DNA of 64,000 nt, taken from the NCBI GenBank assembly GCA_014155875.1, contig JACEFZ010014444.1:1-64000 (forward strand). The letters are read 5' to 3'. The position numbers and the translations under genes are program-made. Positions 20,832 through 31,002 of this stretch are shown here, one piece after another; within the stretch, counting starts at the first letter, position 1; every line of letters begins with the position of its first letter. Below the pieces are notes generated by a model. That model did not search any database. It had not been told where the DNA came from and worked only from the letters and a program-made list of their open reading frames with translations. The stretch is from Cepaea nemoralis (lineage: Eukaryota > Mollusca > Gastropoda > Stylommatophora > Helicidae).

Positions 20832-21972
20832 CGAACACTAATAGAAAGGCCAATAGAGAAACAGAGAGACATACATTTATGCTTCATAGATTATATACTA
20901 AGGCATTTGATAAAGTAAAATATGGTGAGCTGATTAAAATGTTGGAAGATATTAACATTGATGGGAAAGATTTAAGAATAATAAAGAATATATACTGGAA
21001 CCAAGTAGCAGTAATTAAAATGGGAAATAAAGAGGGTAGTTACGAACAGATAAAACTAGGAGTACGACAGGGATGTGTCTTGTCACCCGATCTCTTCTCC
21101 CTATACAGCGAAGTAATAATGAGAGAGATCAAAGAGAAGCCAGGAATACTAATCGGAGGATATAATATAAACAATATACGCTATGCAGATGACACAGTAT
21201 TGGTGGCGGATAATGCAACAGACCTACAACAATTGTTGGACATTGTAGTAACACAGAGTGCACAGAAAGGACTCTCCTTGAATATCAAGAAAACAGTAAC
21301 AATGGTGATGTAAAAGAAAATGGGGACACCAAATGTGACATAGAAATAGAAGGGGAATCTCTCAACCAAGTGGATAATTTTAAATACCTAGGGGTACTCG
21401 CACTTATAACATCAGATGGAAGATGTACAACAGAGATTAAGAGCAGAATAGGGCAGGCAAAAGCCGCATTTCAGAAAATGAAGAGTATCTTATGCAATAA
21501 GTCGCTATCAATGAATGTAAGAAAGAGAGTTCTAAAATGCTATATAGAACCAGTTTTGCTGTATGGCAGCGAATCTTGGAATGTAAATGAACAAATTAGG
21601 AAGAACTTAGAAGCAACAGAGATGTGGTTTTTAAGACGAATGTTGCGAATTCCTTGGACTGCCAGAGTAACTAACAACGATTGCCTGAAAGAGGCTAATG
21701 AAACTAGAACACTATATACAACAATAAGAAAGAGACAAACAGCTTTCTTTGGTCATGTGATGAGAAGAGAGACATTGGAGAACATAGTGACAACTGGAAA
21801 GATCGAGGGGAAGAGAGGCAGAGGCAGACCAAGAGAAATGATGCTGGACGGATTGAGACGGTGGCATGGAGGAATATCATCAGCAGAGTTGATCCAGAAC
21901 ACCAAATACCGAGATCTGACGAGAGCCATGAACGCCTATGCCAGCTGACAGGGCACTTGATGATGATGAACA
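20830..21972 (+). mobile_element. LINE-B composite, segment 5: RT core to 3' end
   Basis: Resumes after LINE-2x. It starts mid-RT (RTLIERPIEKQRDIHL, CFIDY) with an extra 'AT' that shifts the frame before TKAFDKVKYGELIKML. Then [27 protein letters not shown], catalytic IRYADDTVLVAD (frame 20879-21313), a stop, and frame 21370-21948 with [52 protein letters not shown] and the C-terminus AMNAYAS. It ends in a GATGATGAT tail. About 40 RT codons between segments 4 and 5 are absent, so the LINE-2x insertion or later TA expansion removed some host sequence. Confidence 0.9.
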
Positions 21973-22084
21973 TATGGGACTAATTTTAAACATGTAAGTC
22001 GATACACTTATCTTGAAACAGTCAAAACATATGATGGGATGTGCAATTTAGATATTGAAACAAGAATCACCATGGAAACAGTAA

Positions 22085-22267
22085 TCTTTTTTTTTTGTTA
22101 ATTGTGTTGCGTATCCCTTACGGGACGTTGCAGTCAACACCAGCATTTTCAGCTGTTGTTGATGTACTAGGCAAGTGTTACGTTCAGTAGTTTGCCATTG
22201 CTTTCTGAACGACCGGCCCCTATACCTTTTTCGAAAAAAACCAGCACTACCGTGTTTCGAACCCGGA
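22085..22267 (-). mobile_element. S1 SINE copy, minus strand
   Basis: Shares 'TTGCAGTCAACACCAGCAT', 'CAGTAGTTTGCCATTGCTTT' and 'CTGAACGACCGGC' with the 15527, 24330 and 28690 copies, and ends with a B-box-like complement 'GTTTCGAACCCGG'. Confidence 0.8.
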
Positions 22268-22640
22268 GTGAAGAAAAGAGTATTGAAGTGCATTATAGAA
22301 CGTACATTATTGTATGCAGGTGAAACATGGACAAAAAGCGGATAAGCGGAGAAACATCCAGAAGCAGCGGATACATGGTATGTGAGGATAATGGAAAACG
22401 AAATTGCCATGAATGAACAGAAAAATGAACGAGTTTGTTATTGAAGAAACAAATTAACCCCATAAATTGATTAGAAACATTAGACGTAGGAAGTCGAGAT
22501 GTTTTTGAGACTGTTATGAGGAAAGGTGAAAACAACTTGCATACTTGATGGGAAAGGCGCTTGGGGAAAACAAGGATATAAATTGCAGAGTGGTTTTGTC
22601 ACATGCAATGAATAATCGTATTCCAAAACTGATGATAGTG
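22268..22640 (+). mobile_element. LINE-B relic
   Basis: Decayed translation of the post-RT region: KKRVLKCIIERTLLYAGETW (compare 'KRVLKCYIEPVLLYGSESW' at 21.5 kb), then AEKHPEAADTW. Stops throughout. An S1 SINE abuts its 5' side. Confidence 0.7.
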
Positions 22641-22689
22641 TGAGGTGGCGAACCATGGCCGCCAGCGCAAACTTGCATGTCTTTTGCAG

Positions 22690-22775
22690 GGCGCTGCAAG
22701 TAAACCCTAGGCTGATTTTTCTAATGCAGTTTTATGTTCATTAGTTTGCCACTGTTTTCTGGACGAGAAGTCAAC
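22690..22775 (-). mobile_element. S1 SINE fragment
   Basis: Short match: 'AAGTAAACCCTAGGCTG' and 'CATTAGTTTGCCACTGTTTTC' align to the S1 body. Confidence 0.55.
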
Positions 22776-22849
22776 GCGTAAGTCCAAATGTAATGTAGAC
22801 GTATAAGATAAACGAAATCCCCGGATGTTGCAACTTTGAAAAAACTCGG

Positions 22850-22955
22850 CGACCATCTTCTCCTAGCTCATGGCCGCCGGAGTACTTCCTGTTCATGGCG
22901 GCTGGATATACTTCCTGTTCATGGCGGCGGGTAGACTTCCTGTTCATGACTGCTT
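22850..22955. repeat. Short tandem repeat, ~28-bp unit, 3-4 copies
   Basis: Repeats 'ACTTCCTGTTCATGGCGGC'. Confidence 0.7.
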
Positions 22956-23289
22956 GTCGACTTCTTATCTTCTGGAAATGTGAAGGAAATTATCTGGCTA
23001 TAGCCTCGATCTAGGTTTGTCACGTTTTCAATTTACATGACGTTGAATAGTGTTTAATGTCGGGTATGTTTACGCAATCATTCTTACTGGGCTTTCAGTG
23101 GAATATTGTCGTTTGTGTAGTGGCGTGCAAAGGGGGTGCTGGGTTGCGACGGCCCCGGGTATCCAGCCGAGAGGGAGCAGCACAGTGCAGTAGGAGGGGA
23201 GGAGAAATGAATTAGAGAAAGAATAATTTAGGGGCATCCAATCAAGGGGTTGGCCCCGGGCATCAAAGAACCTCTGCACGCCACTGCGT

Positions 23290-24130
23290 TTGTGAATGTG
23301 AGTATCATTGTGCTTTTGGTTGATGTGAGCTGACATTTTTCTATAGCTGGGCGTAATAAGTGGCTTTGCTGTCTGGTTGATGTGAGTTGAATTTTTTCTG
23401 TAGCTTGGCTCAATAAGTGGCTTTGCTGTCGGGTTGATGTGAGCTGTCGTTTTTCTGTAGCTGGGCGCAATAAGTAGCTTTGCTGTCTGGTTGATCTGAG
23501 TTGAATTTTTTTCTGTAGCTTGGCGCAATAAGTGGCTTTGCTGTCTTGTTGATGTGAGCTGACGTTTTTATGTAGCTGGGCACAATAAGTGGCTTTGCTG
23601 TCTGATTGATGTGAGTTGAAGCTTTTCTGTAGCTTGGCATAATAAGTGGCTTTACTGTCTGGTTGATGTGAGTTGCAGTTTTTCTGTAGCTTGGCGTAAT
23701 AAGTGGCTTTGCTGTCTTGTTGATGTGAGCTGACGTTTTTCTGTAGCTGGGCGCAATAAGTGGCTTCGCTATCTTGTTGATGTGAGGTGACGTTTTTCTG
23801 TAGGTGGGCGCAATAAGTGGCTTCACTATCTTGTTGATGTGAGCTGACGTTTTTCTGTAGCTGGGCGCAATAAGTGGCTTCACTATCTTGTTGATGTGAG
23901 CTGACGTTTTTCTGTAGCTGGGCGCAATAAGTGGCTTCGCTATCTTGTTGATGTGAGCTGCCGTTTTTCTGTAGCTGGGCGCAATAAGTGGCTTCACTAT
24001 CTTGTTGATGTGAGCTGACGTTTTTCTGTAGGTGGGCGCAATAAGTGGCTTCGCTATCTTGTTGATGTGAGGTGAAAGTTTTTCTGTAGCTTGGCGTAAT
24101 AAGTGGCTTTGGTGTCGGGCTAATGTGAAT
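23290..24130. repeat. 57-bp minisatellite, ~14 copies
   Basis: Unit built from 'TTGTTGATGTGAGCTGACG', 'TTTTTCTGTAGCTGGGCGC' and 'AATAAGTGGCTTCGCTATC'. Because 57 is divisible by three, long open frames appear on the - strand as a 19-residue repeat (HINKIAKPLIAPSYRKTSA). I do not regard these as genes. Confidence 0.93.
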
Positions 24131-24324
24131 TAAAGTTGTTGGTAGCTTGGTGCTACATTTTTTTTTTTTTGGGGGGGGGGGGGGGTGGTTTCTGTGAGTT
24201 AAAATTGTAGGTGCATGGTGTAATAGTAGATGGTTTTTGTTTCCTGTTAGCTAAAGTTTTTGTTAGCTTGGTGTAACATTGTTAACACGTGTCAAGGCCA
24301 TAACAAGTAAAGAGATGAAAGAGA

Positions 24325-24500
24325 TATAATTTACAGGACGTCGCAGTCAATCCCAGCATTTTTTTTGGGGGGGGGGCTGTTTGTGATTTCTTGGCAAGTT
24401 TGCTTTCAGTAGTTTGCCATTGCTTTCTTAACGACCGGCACCTATACCTTTGTATGGGAAGCCAACGCCGAATCATCCGCTGGTGTATTTCGAACGGCGC
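24325..24500 (-). mobile_element. S1 SINE copy, minus strand
   Basis: Shares 'GTCGCAGTCAATCCCAGCAT', 'AGTAGTTTGCCATTGCTTTC' and 'AACGACCGGCACCTATACC' with other S1 copies, and has a B-box complement-like 'TATTTCGAACGGCG'. A G run at about 24367-24376 interrupts it. Confidence 0.8.
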
Positions 24501-24509
24501 TCCCAGGGA

Positions 24510-25250
24510 GCGGGTTCGTCCGGGTCATGACTCCCAGCCGTTTTTCTCCTGTCGTGCGTAGACACCTTCCAGACGTTTGTGATGGTGCATTTCCCATATC
24601 GATATCGCTAAGTGTGTTTGCCCAGCCTCGGAGTGCCAACACTGGGCACCCGGTGCATACCAGCTGAAGTCGGATCGGTCGCCAGGAAGACGTCAATATT
24701 CCAGCTTCCTCTGCAAGCCTCCACATTATCATGATCATCGACCTGCGCCGTTCAAATGAAAACAGAAGAAGATAAAAATTAAGAAAGAAAATAATGTTGC
24801 TTTTAAGGACTTCATGATTTCTGCGTGATGACAACTGACGTGTCGGAATAATTTGAGTGACATTTACAAATTGCGCCCTGTAAGGCAGATTAAATGTCTT
24901 GATTTTTCTGGGTTTCATATCTCATAGAGATGGCAGGCAGCGGCGCCAAACTTCATCCGTGCTTTGAACGCTTTCTGGGACAATTATCATCTTAATAGAG
25001 ATGCGTATTATGCCAACGTGGTCTTGGACTAGAGCGGGAGTGAAGACATGTCCATCTGATGCCTCTGACTGTGTTCCTCTCCGCCTGTCTGTCTGTCTCA
25101 CCGGCCCTCGTCTCTGTCCTGCAAGATGAATTTTGTTAACTGCCGTCCAGTAACAATTAGAATTCGAATAACACTGTCACAGAATTCTGATATCCTGAAT
25201 AACTTGCCGTGTTACTGCGCATCATTTCATGGCATACGTATCTCCCTCTT
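24510..25250. other. No gene seen
   Basis: A - strand frame of 158 residues (24918-24442) overlaps the SINE and has no recognised motif. Nothing else supported. Confidence 0.4.
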
Positions 25251-25321
25251 TAGCTCTCTCTCCCTCTCTCTCTCTCTCTCTCTTCTCTCTCTCGCTCTCT
25301 CCGTCCGACCATCCGTCTGCC

Positions 25322-25357
<36 letters not shown>

Positions 25358-25554
25358 CGTCCGTCCGTCCGTCCGTCCGTCCGTCCATCCCTCCATCCGT
25401 CCGTCCGTCCGTCCAGCCGCCCGCCCGTCCGTCCGTCTGTCCATCTATATCTGTCTCTTTCTCTGTGCCTCTTTCTCTGCTTGTCTCACTGTGTTGGTGT
25501 CTGTTTGTCTATGTGTCTCTCTTTCTGACTGTCTCTTTCTCTACGCCTGCCTCT

Positions 25555-25609
<55 letters not shown>

Positions 25610-25700
25610 CTTCTGCCTGTTTCTTTCTGTCTATCTCTGTCTGCCTATATGTCTTTCTGAGTGACTGTCCTTGTCTCTTTTTTTGTCTCATCTGTGAGTG
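25250..25700. repeat. CT-, CTGT- and CCGT-rich simple repeats
   Basis: (CT)n at about 25253-25300 and 25555-25605, (CTGT)n at 25318-25352, (CCGT)n at 25352-25435. Open frames are artefacts. Confidence 0.93.
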
Positions 25701-26160
25701 GGCATGGGGAGATGGGAGATTATGTGGGTGAGTTCGGAATTTGTGTGTGGGTAGGTGCAGGATATGTGAGTTGACGGGGAGATGTGTGTGTGCGCGGGGG
25801 ATGTGTAGCTGAGGAATGTGTGTTTGACTGGGTGATTGGAGGTGTGTGGGTGGAGGAGGATATGTGGGTGAGTGATTGTTAGTGGGTAATGGGACGGGTA
25901 GAGGATATGTGAGTGGGTGGGGAGATGTGTGTAGGTGGGTGGATGTGTGTGGGTGGGGGATGTGTGGGTTGGGGAATGTATGTGTGCTTGGGGTGTGGGT
26001 GGATGGGATGTGTGGTGGGTGAGAGGTGTGTGTGTGTGGGGACATGTGTAGGTGTAGGGATGTGATGAATGGGTGGAGGAATGTATGTGTGTGTGTGGGT
26101 TATGTGTGTGGTTGGGTGGAGGAGTTGGAGTGAATGGGGGATGTGTGGGTGGGTGGGTAA
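25700..26160. repeat. Degenerate GTGGGTG/GGATGTGT-rich repeat
   Basis: Loose repetition of GGATGTGTGGGTGGG-like phrases with no fixed unit. By position it could be the variable 3'UTR array of the LINE-D copy whose tail follows. Confidence 0.75.
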
Positions 26161-26335
26161 TGTGTCACATAACATAGTAATATGCATTGTTTATGTTTAC
26201 AAAATTCATGTGACAATGTTTTTTCCTATGCACTTGATGAAGGAAGAGTGATTGGAAGGGCCGAATGTAAGACGGGCCTGCGTGCCCAATTTGTTACCCT
26301 TTGAAAATAAAGTCTGTTCGTTCCTTCGTTCTTTA
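26160..26335 (+). mobile_element. LINE-D 3' end with TTCG tail
   Basis: Matches 6875-7070: 'GTAATATGCATTGTTTATG', 'GGGCCGAATGTAAGACGGGC', AATAAA and a GTTCGTTCC tail. Confidence 0.75.
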
Positions 26336-26339
26336 TCTG

Positions 26340-26448
26340 TCTCTCCCAATTTCGGTCTGTTTCTCACTATGGCTGTCTGTCTCTCTCTCTCTGCATGTCT
26401 GTCTCTGTGTGTTCGTGATCTCTGTCTGTCTGTATGTCTGCCTGCCTG

Positions 26449-26508
<60 letters not shown>

Positions 26509-26940
26509 TCTCACGCTCCTCCCACCAAGTCTCCAATGGTAAACTGCAGCGTGCCTAACCAAATCCCAAGCGTTTTCTAATGAATTTTCTGATCGTTTTC
26601 ACTTAAAAACAATGCCATATAATCATATCTATATCAACGTAAAGCCAGTAACAAGCCTCAGACTTCAACAATACAATAGCACCGCTCGTTTCCATCCATT
26701 TGCTTTGGATACAAACTACGAACCGCTGGGTCGGGGGGTGAGTTTACTAACCACTACACAACGGCACTATTGTCTACAAATTTATTTATGATCCTTTCTG
26801 TCTTTTATGAACATAGATTGTCACGGTAACTTGTTACTTTGCCCTACTATTATTTATTAATTATTACGGTACCTGCATCTACCAAAAGAGTATTTCCCCT
26901 AATCTACAAAATCAGTGTTATTGTCGAAGTCCTTCTGTCT
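26340..26940. other. (TC)n microsatellite and spacer
   Basis: TC repeat at 26452-26506; otherwise no gene seen. 26730-26765 has a short minus-strand tRNA-like phrase ('AACCACTACACAACGGC'), too short to call a SINE. Confidence 0.5.
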
Positions 26941-27240
26941 GCAGGCATCTTGCCATCTTGACAGACAATAGTTTGTTACAATGTTCTTCAAATACAGCAT
27001 AATAACCTCTGCATAGCACAAGGCCTGGCGTGAATTGTAGAGACCATGTGTTGCCCATGCAGCATGATCCCTCTCTTGACCTGTCTAGTTAACTCCAGAG
27101 TAAAGATAACATCAATGCTCTAACTGTCCGCCATTCGGAGCTTCGATCCTAGACCAGTTGCCGACCAAGACTTAAGGCCTAGTCTGCCTTGTCATGACAT
27201 TTAGTCTTTAGGTTGAATTTTCTCGCAAGAGCATATAGGA
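26941..27240 (-). mobile_element. Internally deleted LINE-2x derivative (5'UTR joined to 3' end)
   Basis: 26941-27003 matches the 3' terminus of LINE-2x (compare 16850-16906: 'CTTGACAGAC', 'GCATAATAAC'). From 27004 the sequence jumps to LINE-2x 5'UTR (compare 20372-20620: 'CATAGCACAA', 'GATCATGTGTTGCCCATGC' region, 'GGAGCTTCGATCCTAGACCAG'). The whole coding region is absent, leaving a ~300-bp non-autonomous copy. Confidence 0.75.
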
Positions 27241-27319
27241 GATGGACTCCTTGTGGTCAGATTAGTGTCTTAAACCTGCGACTGGCCTTGCAGGCCGGCA
27301 GGAGATCTTCATACTGCTC

Positions 27320-27755
27320 GTAGAAAAACTAAGAAGTATAAACGACAATGCCAAACCTGGACAATGACAGAAAAAGAGAAAAGAAAAATCACAACAGAAA
27401 TGAGGTACCTGAGAAGAATACCCAACGTATGAAGAAGAGATAAGATCAGAAATGGAGAAATCAGGACTAAAGTGGGGGTTAAAGCAGCACTAGATTTTAT
27501 TAGAAAGCAGCAAGTCAAATGGTTTGGCCATGCAAGTAGGTTACCAGTCAACAGCATACCACAACAAGCAATAATGTACAGACCAGATGGAAACAGCGGA
27601 AGAGGCCGACCACGTAAACGATGGACGGAGGGAATAGCAGAGTCCATGGAAATAGCGATATATGAAGCCCATAATCGGGCACTCTCACGATGTTTATACT
27701 TCACCTCGACACCGCAAGGTACAAGAGGAACATGATGAGATGAGATGAGATGAGA
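27320..27755 (+). mobile_element. LINE-C 3' end
   Basis: Matches 36755-37161: the 'CCAAACCTGGACAATGACAG' block, [24 protein letters not shown] and the tail (GATGA)n. Frame 27472-27735 is the C-terminus; an upstream frame break is present. 5'-truncated. Confidence 0.88.
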
Positions 27756-27759
27756 AGGC

Positions 27760-28100
27760 TTGTATTCCTTCTGTCTGGGCAGTAGATTCCTTCTAGATTA
27801 TGTTAAAGATATTATGGACTAACAACATCACCCTTGGTCAAAATTCAGCCCAGCAGTATGCGTGTACAACTATGGTTCACGGCAGAAATAGGTGCTGAAG
27901 ATCTATCACCATCAACCTTGATTATCAATGTGGCACAGGATGATGATAAACTTTTAATAATTCATAATCATCATCATGTAGCATGTTCTGTTATTTGACA
28001 TTTCAGCTGAACAAAAAACTGATTGAGGCAGTCAACATTGGGGGAACAGAGACCGTTCTTAAAGGTACAGTTTCATGTTGTAGCTAATTTTTCATTCAGA
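27760..28100. other. No gene seen
   Basis: Spacer between LINE pieces. Confidence 0.4.
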
Positions 28101-28625
28101 TTTCCATGGTCAACTAACAACGATTACCTTGAAAGAGGCCAAAGAAAGCAAAACAGTATGTGCAACTGTAAGCAAGAGACAAGCAGTGGTATTTGGTCAA
28201 ATAGTGTTAACAGATTCTGTGCCAAACAAAATGTAGGTTGGACCTTAAGAAAAATGGATGGCAGAACATATGAAGTATGGGAGTGTCACAGTTATGAATT
28301 AAAAGTTGTTAATATGGTAGCAGACATATTATATTATAATACAGTGACAGCATTTTGGCGATATTTAAGCCCATGGCAGTTACGGGAAGTCGCTTAAGAC
28401 GATTAATCATCCCATGGCAGTGAATCAGTTAAGAGAAGAATGTGAGAACATCATGGCGACATGAACGATCAGCGGTAGCGGAAGCAGAATCAGACCGAGA
28501 GATATGATGCTGGGTAGTCCAGGACGACATGGGAGGATGTGATCAACATAATTTATTCAATACACCAAGGACGGAGATCTGTGAAGGGACTTGAACGCCT
28601 TGCCATTTCACACGGCACATAGTAG
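28100..28625 (+). mobile_element. LINE-B relic
   Basis: 28112-28200 resembles the NNDCLKEANE...RKRQ segment (here NNDYLERG, KRQAVVFGQ). 28436-28620 resembles the C-terminal GRGRPRE...EL(I)Q segment and 3' end. The DNA between (28205-28430) is foreign or too decayed to align. Confidence 0.6.
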
Positions 28626-28689
28626 TGATACTGATTTCTGTGGTCAGTTAACTGGTGTCCTGCACACTTACATCGTTCATAAATACAAA

Positions 28690-28915
28690 GTTAGTTGCAT
28701 ATCCTTTACAGGACGTCTTAATCAACCCCAGCCTTGTTTGACTGTTTACGTTTAGTGGTTTGCCATGGCTCTCTGAACGACCAGCACTGATACCATTGTA
28801 TGAAAACCAATGCTGGGAGGTCTGCTTCCAAATCTCTTGTAGCTGTGTTTTGAACACGGTCTGCGGGATTATGAATTGCGTCTGTAACGCCTTCGCCACA
28901 GAGCCAGCTCATAAA
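28690..28915 (-). mobile_element. S1 SINE copy, minus strand
   Basis: Full-length-looking: 'GGACGTCTTAATCAACCCCA', 'GTTTGCCATGGCTCTCTGAA', 'CGACCAGCACTGATACC', B-box complement 'TGTTTTGAACACGG' and the A-box complement 'CGCCACAGAGCCAGC' at the right end. Confidence 0.82.
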
Positions 28916-28919
28916 TAAC

Positions 28920-29480
28920 CATACATATATTGCATGGCGCCTATATAACTAGAGGAAACCAACAAGGATGAGAGGACACACTACACAGCACACAAATTGA
29001 AAGCTATAGTTACCGACCAGGATTCAAACCTGTCACCTCCTAATGACGACAGCATCTTGCTGCAGGAACAAATATACTTTGAAGCATGACTAACTAGACA
29101 CCCCTGAAAAATATGTCTTCATTAGCCAGATCTGTTATCCACATGATCCCACACCTATGGAATATGGACATAATTCTTATCTAACCAATCTGTGAGAGCC
29201 AAGCAATACATGTGTGTTTATTTATGGACTATCTTAGTGGCCTCGAAGGATCAATCAATTGATATTTATGTGTAACACCTCTAAAGCGTAAACTGGAGGA
29301 GGTCACTTGGGCAGTAGTAATTGATCAAATGTAGATCTGCATTGTCTGTCTTGAATTTAAGGAATTTACTCTGCCCCTTCCACATACACTTTAGTTCGGG
29401 AAGCAGTGATCTTATTCTGTCATACAGTCGGTATTCAACCATACACGTGTCCAGTCTATAACAAGGAAACAGATGACAAC
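28920..29480. other. No gene seen
   Basis: Unique-looking sequence; 29007-29045 ('ACCAGGATTCAAACCTG') is a possible minus-strand B box of a decayed SINE. Confidence 0.35.
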
Positions 29481-29484
29481 GTTT

Positions 29485-29595
<111 letters not shown>

Positions 29596-29599
29596 TGTA

Positions 29600-30050
29600 G
29601 GGGTTTTCATGTGCATTGATGTGTATTGGTGTGTGTGACTTGTGTGCTGACGAAGTCTTTAGCCACAAAGTCCATGTTGTTACTTGTGGTCGTTGTTATG
29701 GGGGATTCATTCTTCTTCTTCTTCTGCGTCCATCCGGAGTTTTTTTTTCGGATGTGATTGCGTTGTGCCTATTTACAGCAGAGCTGCGTTCTTGCGCCGT
29801 TAGGCCGACACATCCGACTTCTGCGGGCATTTGTTGACCAGGTTAACCTTCCCGGGGGGGGGGGGGAATTCATTCAATATCGACGACATCAACAGCAGGC
29901 CTGATTAAAGCCCCCATTCTTGTGCTAGTTGACTATGGAGATAGAAACGTCCGTCTGTACTTCTGTGTGTTTTCCCGTCGTCGAGCTTCTCAGTTATCAA
30001 TATCAATGACATATTCAGAACACTTAATAGTGGTATAATTAGAAGTTAGC
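29600..30050. other. No gene seen
   Basis: Contains a G run at 29856-29866. No exon of the downstream SDR42E gene could be recognised here. Confidence 0.4.
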
Positions 30051-30305
30051 TTGGCTGTATGGAAAAGATCGCTCGCTCTTAAACTTCTGGCGTGTTGATG
30101 CCGAGGAAGCGGGTTTATTCCCTACCTGGTAAGTTTGACTAAAATGTTGACTTCTCGTCCTTGATTTGGGGACCTAAATTACAAGTACTTCAGAAGCCGG
30201 AGTGAGTTCACCTGATGACGAGAGACTCTATGCTTGTGGGTTAGCTTTCCATCTCACCAGTGTCCCTCGCCATCAGGCGAACCTACTCCAGCTTCAAAGA
30301 CACAT
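30050..30305 (+). mobile_element. tRNA-derived SINE S2, copy 1
   Basis: Body shared with 48138-48345: 'GACTAAAATGTTGA', 'TCGTCCTTGA', 'CTAAATTACAAGTAC', 'GTGAGTTCACCTGATG'. The head has 'GATGCCGAGGAAGCGGG', a decayed B-box area. Confidence 0.7.
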
Positions 30306-30309
30306 AATT

Positions 30310-30885
30310 CGTTGAAATCAGTGTAGTTGTCTCCCTAAGCTTGGCGTGAGTGATTCTGTAATACCATTGTAATCCTTCGATTATTCACGGGAACTCATTA
30401 ACGAATGTGTGTAGTTTATGTATATGAGGGAGCTGCAAATGGAAACCGTAACAGTGTGATAACAATTACAGTAACCATGTCAGGTATTGTAACCTGTCAA
30501 TGTTGTTACGGATTTTAGCAGTGTGAAGCATATAACATCACGGTGCAAACGAACATGATGACGTTTTAAGGACATTTTAAAGATGGGCGCCCCACTTTTG
30601 ACATGCACCAAAGAGGAGCAGCGTTCTGTTATCCGTTCTTTGCGAACAGAAAACCCTAACCTGCACAGTACTCGGTGACTGAACTAACCGGACAGCCTTT
30701 TTCCTCAGGCTCAAGACCCTCCTTCCCACCACCATCCTACAACGGCAAGTTACTATAGGTAGTAATGACAGTTTTTTTGTGTGTAATCTTTTAGTTTCTA
30801 TCAAAACTACTGGAAGTTTCTTTTTTTTTTTATGTCCATGACTTACGAGCTTTGCCATGAACTGACATTCCGGTCATTCTTTCAG
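30310..30885. other. Spacer with possible HTH-type transposase relic
   Basis: 30583-30650 reads MGAPLLTCTKEEQRSVIRSL, like the helix-turn-helix start of mariner/SETMAR-type proteins ('KEEQR.VIRFL'), then hits stops. Otherwise nothing coding. The polypyrimidine tract before exon A ends at 30885. Confidence 0.35.
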
Positions 30886-31002
30886 CCTGTTTGGATAATG
30901 ACATCACGACGGTTGGTGTACACAAGCACATACAATGTCATCTTCGGGGGTCAAGAGATCAAGGACGGAAATGAAAGCTTGCCATATCTGACCGATGACA
31001 AG
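30886..31002 (+). CDS. SDR42E1: SDR42E exon A
   Basis: Acceptor 'TTCTTTCAG' at 30877-30885, donor 'GTGAGC' at 31003. Encodes [18 protein letters not shown] and [10 protein letters not shown], the segment with the active-site Ser. The first 21 bases read PVWIMTS in this frame, unlike the family. In the +2 frame they read ACLDNDI (with a preceding G), which aligns well with the usual Cys-plus-four-residue stretch before RRLVY. This suggests a one-base indel near 30903-30906. Confidence 0.85.

Noticed and set aside
23070..23997. Repetitive - strand proteins of 152-195 residues
   Set aside because: 57-bp minisatellite; period divisible by three keeps frames open.
24442..24918. 158-residue - strand ORF
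   Set aside because: Overlaps an S1 SINE at its C-terminal end and has no recognisable motif or splice context.
25126..26562. Pro/Ser/Thr-rich and Arg/Glu-rich frames
   Set aside because: Simple repeats (CT, CTGT, CCGT, GTGGG) on both strands.
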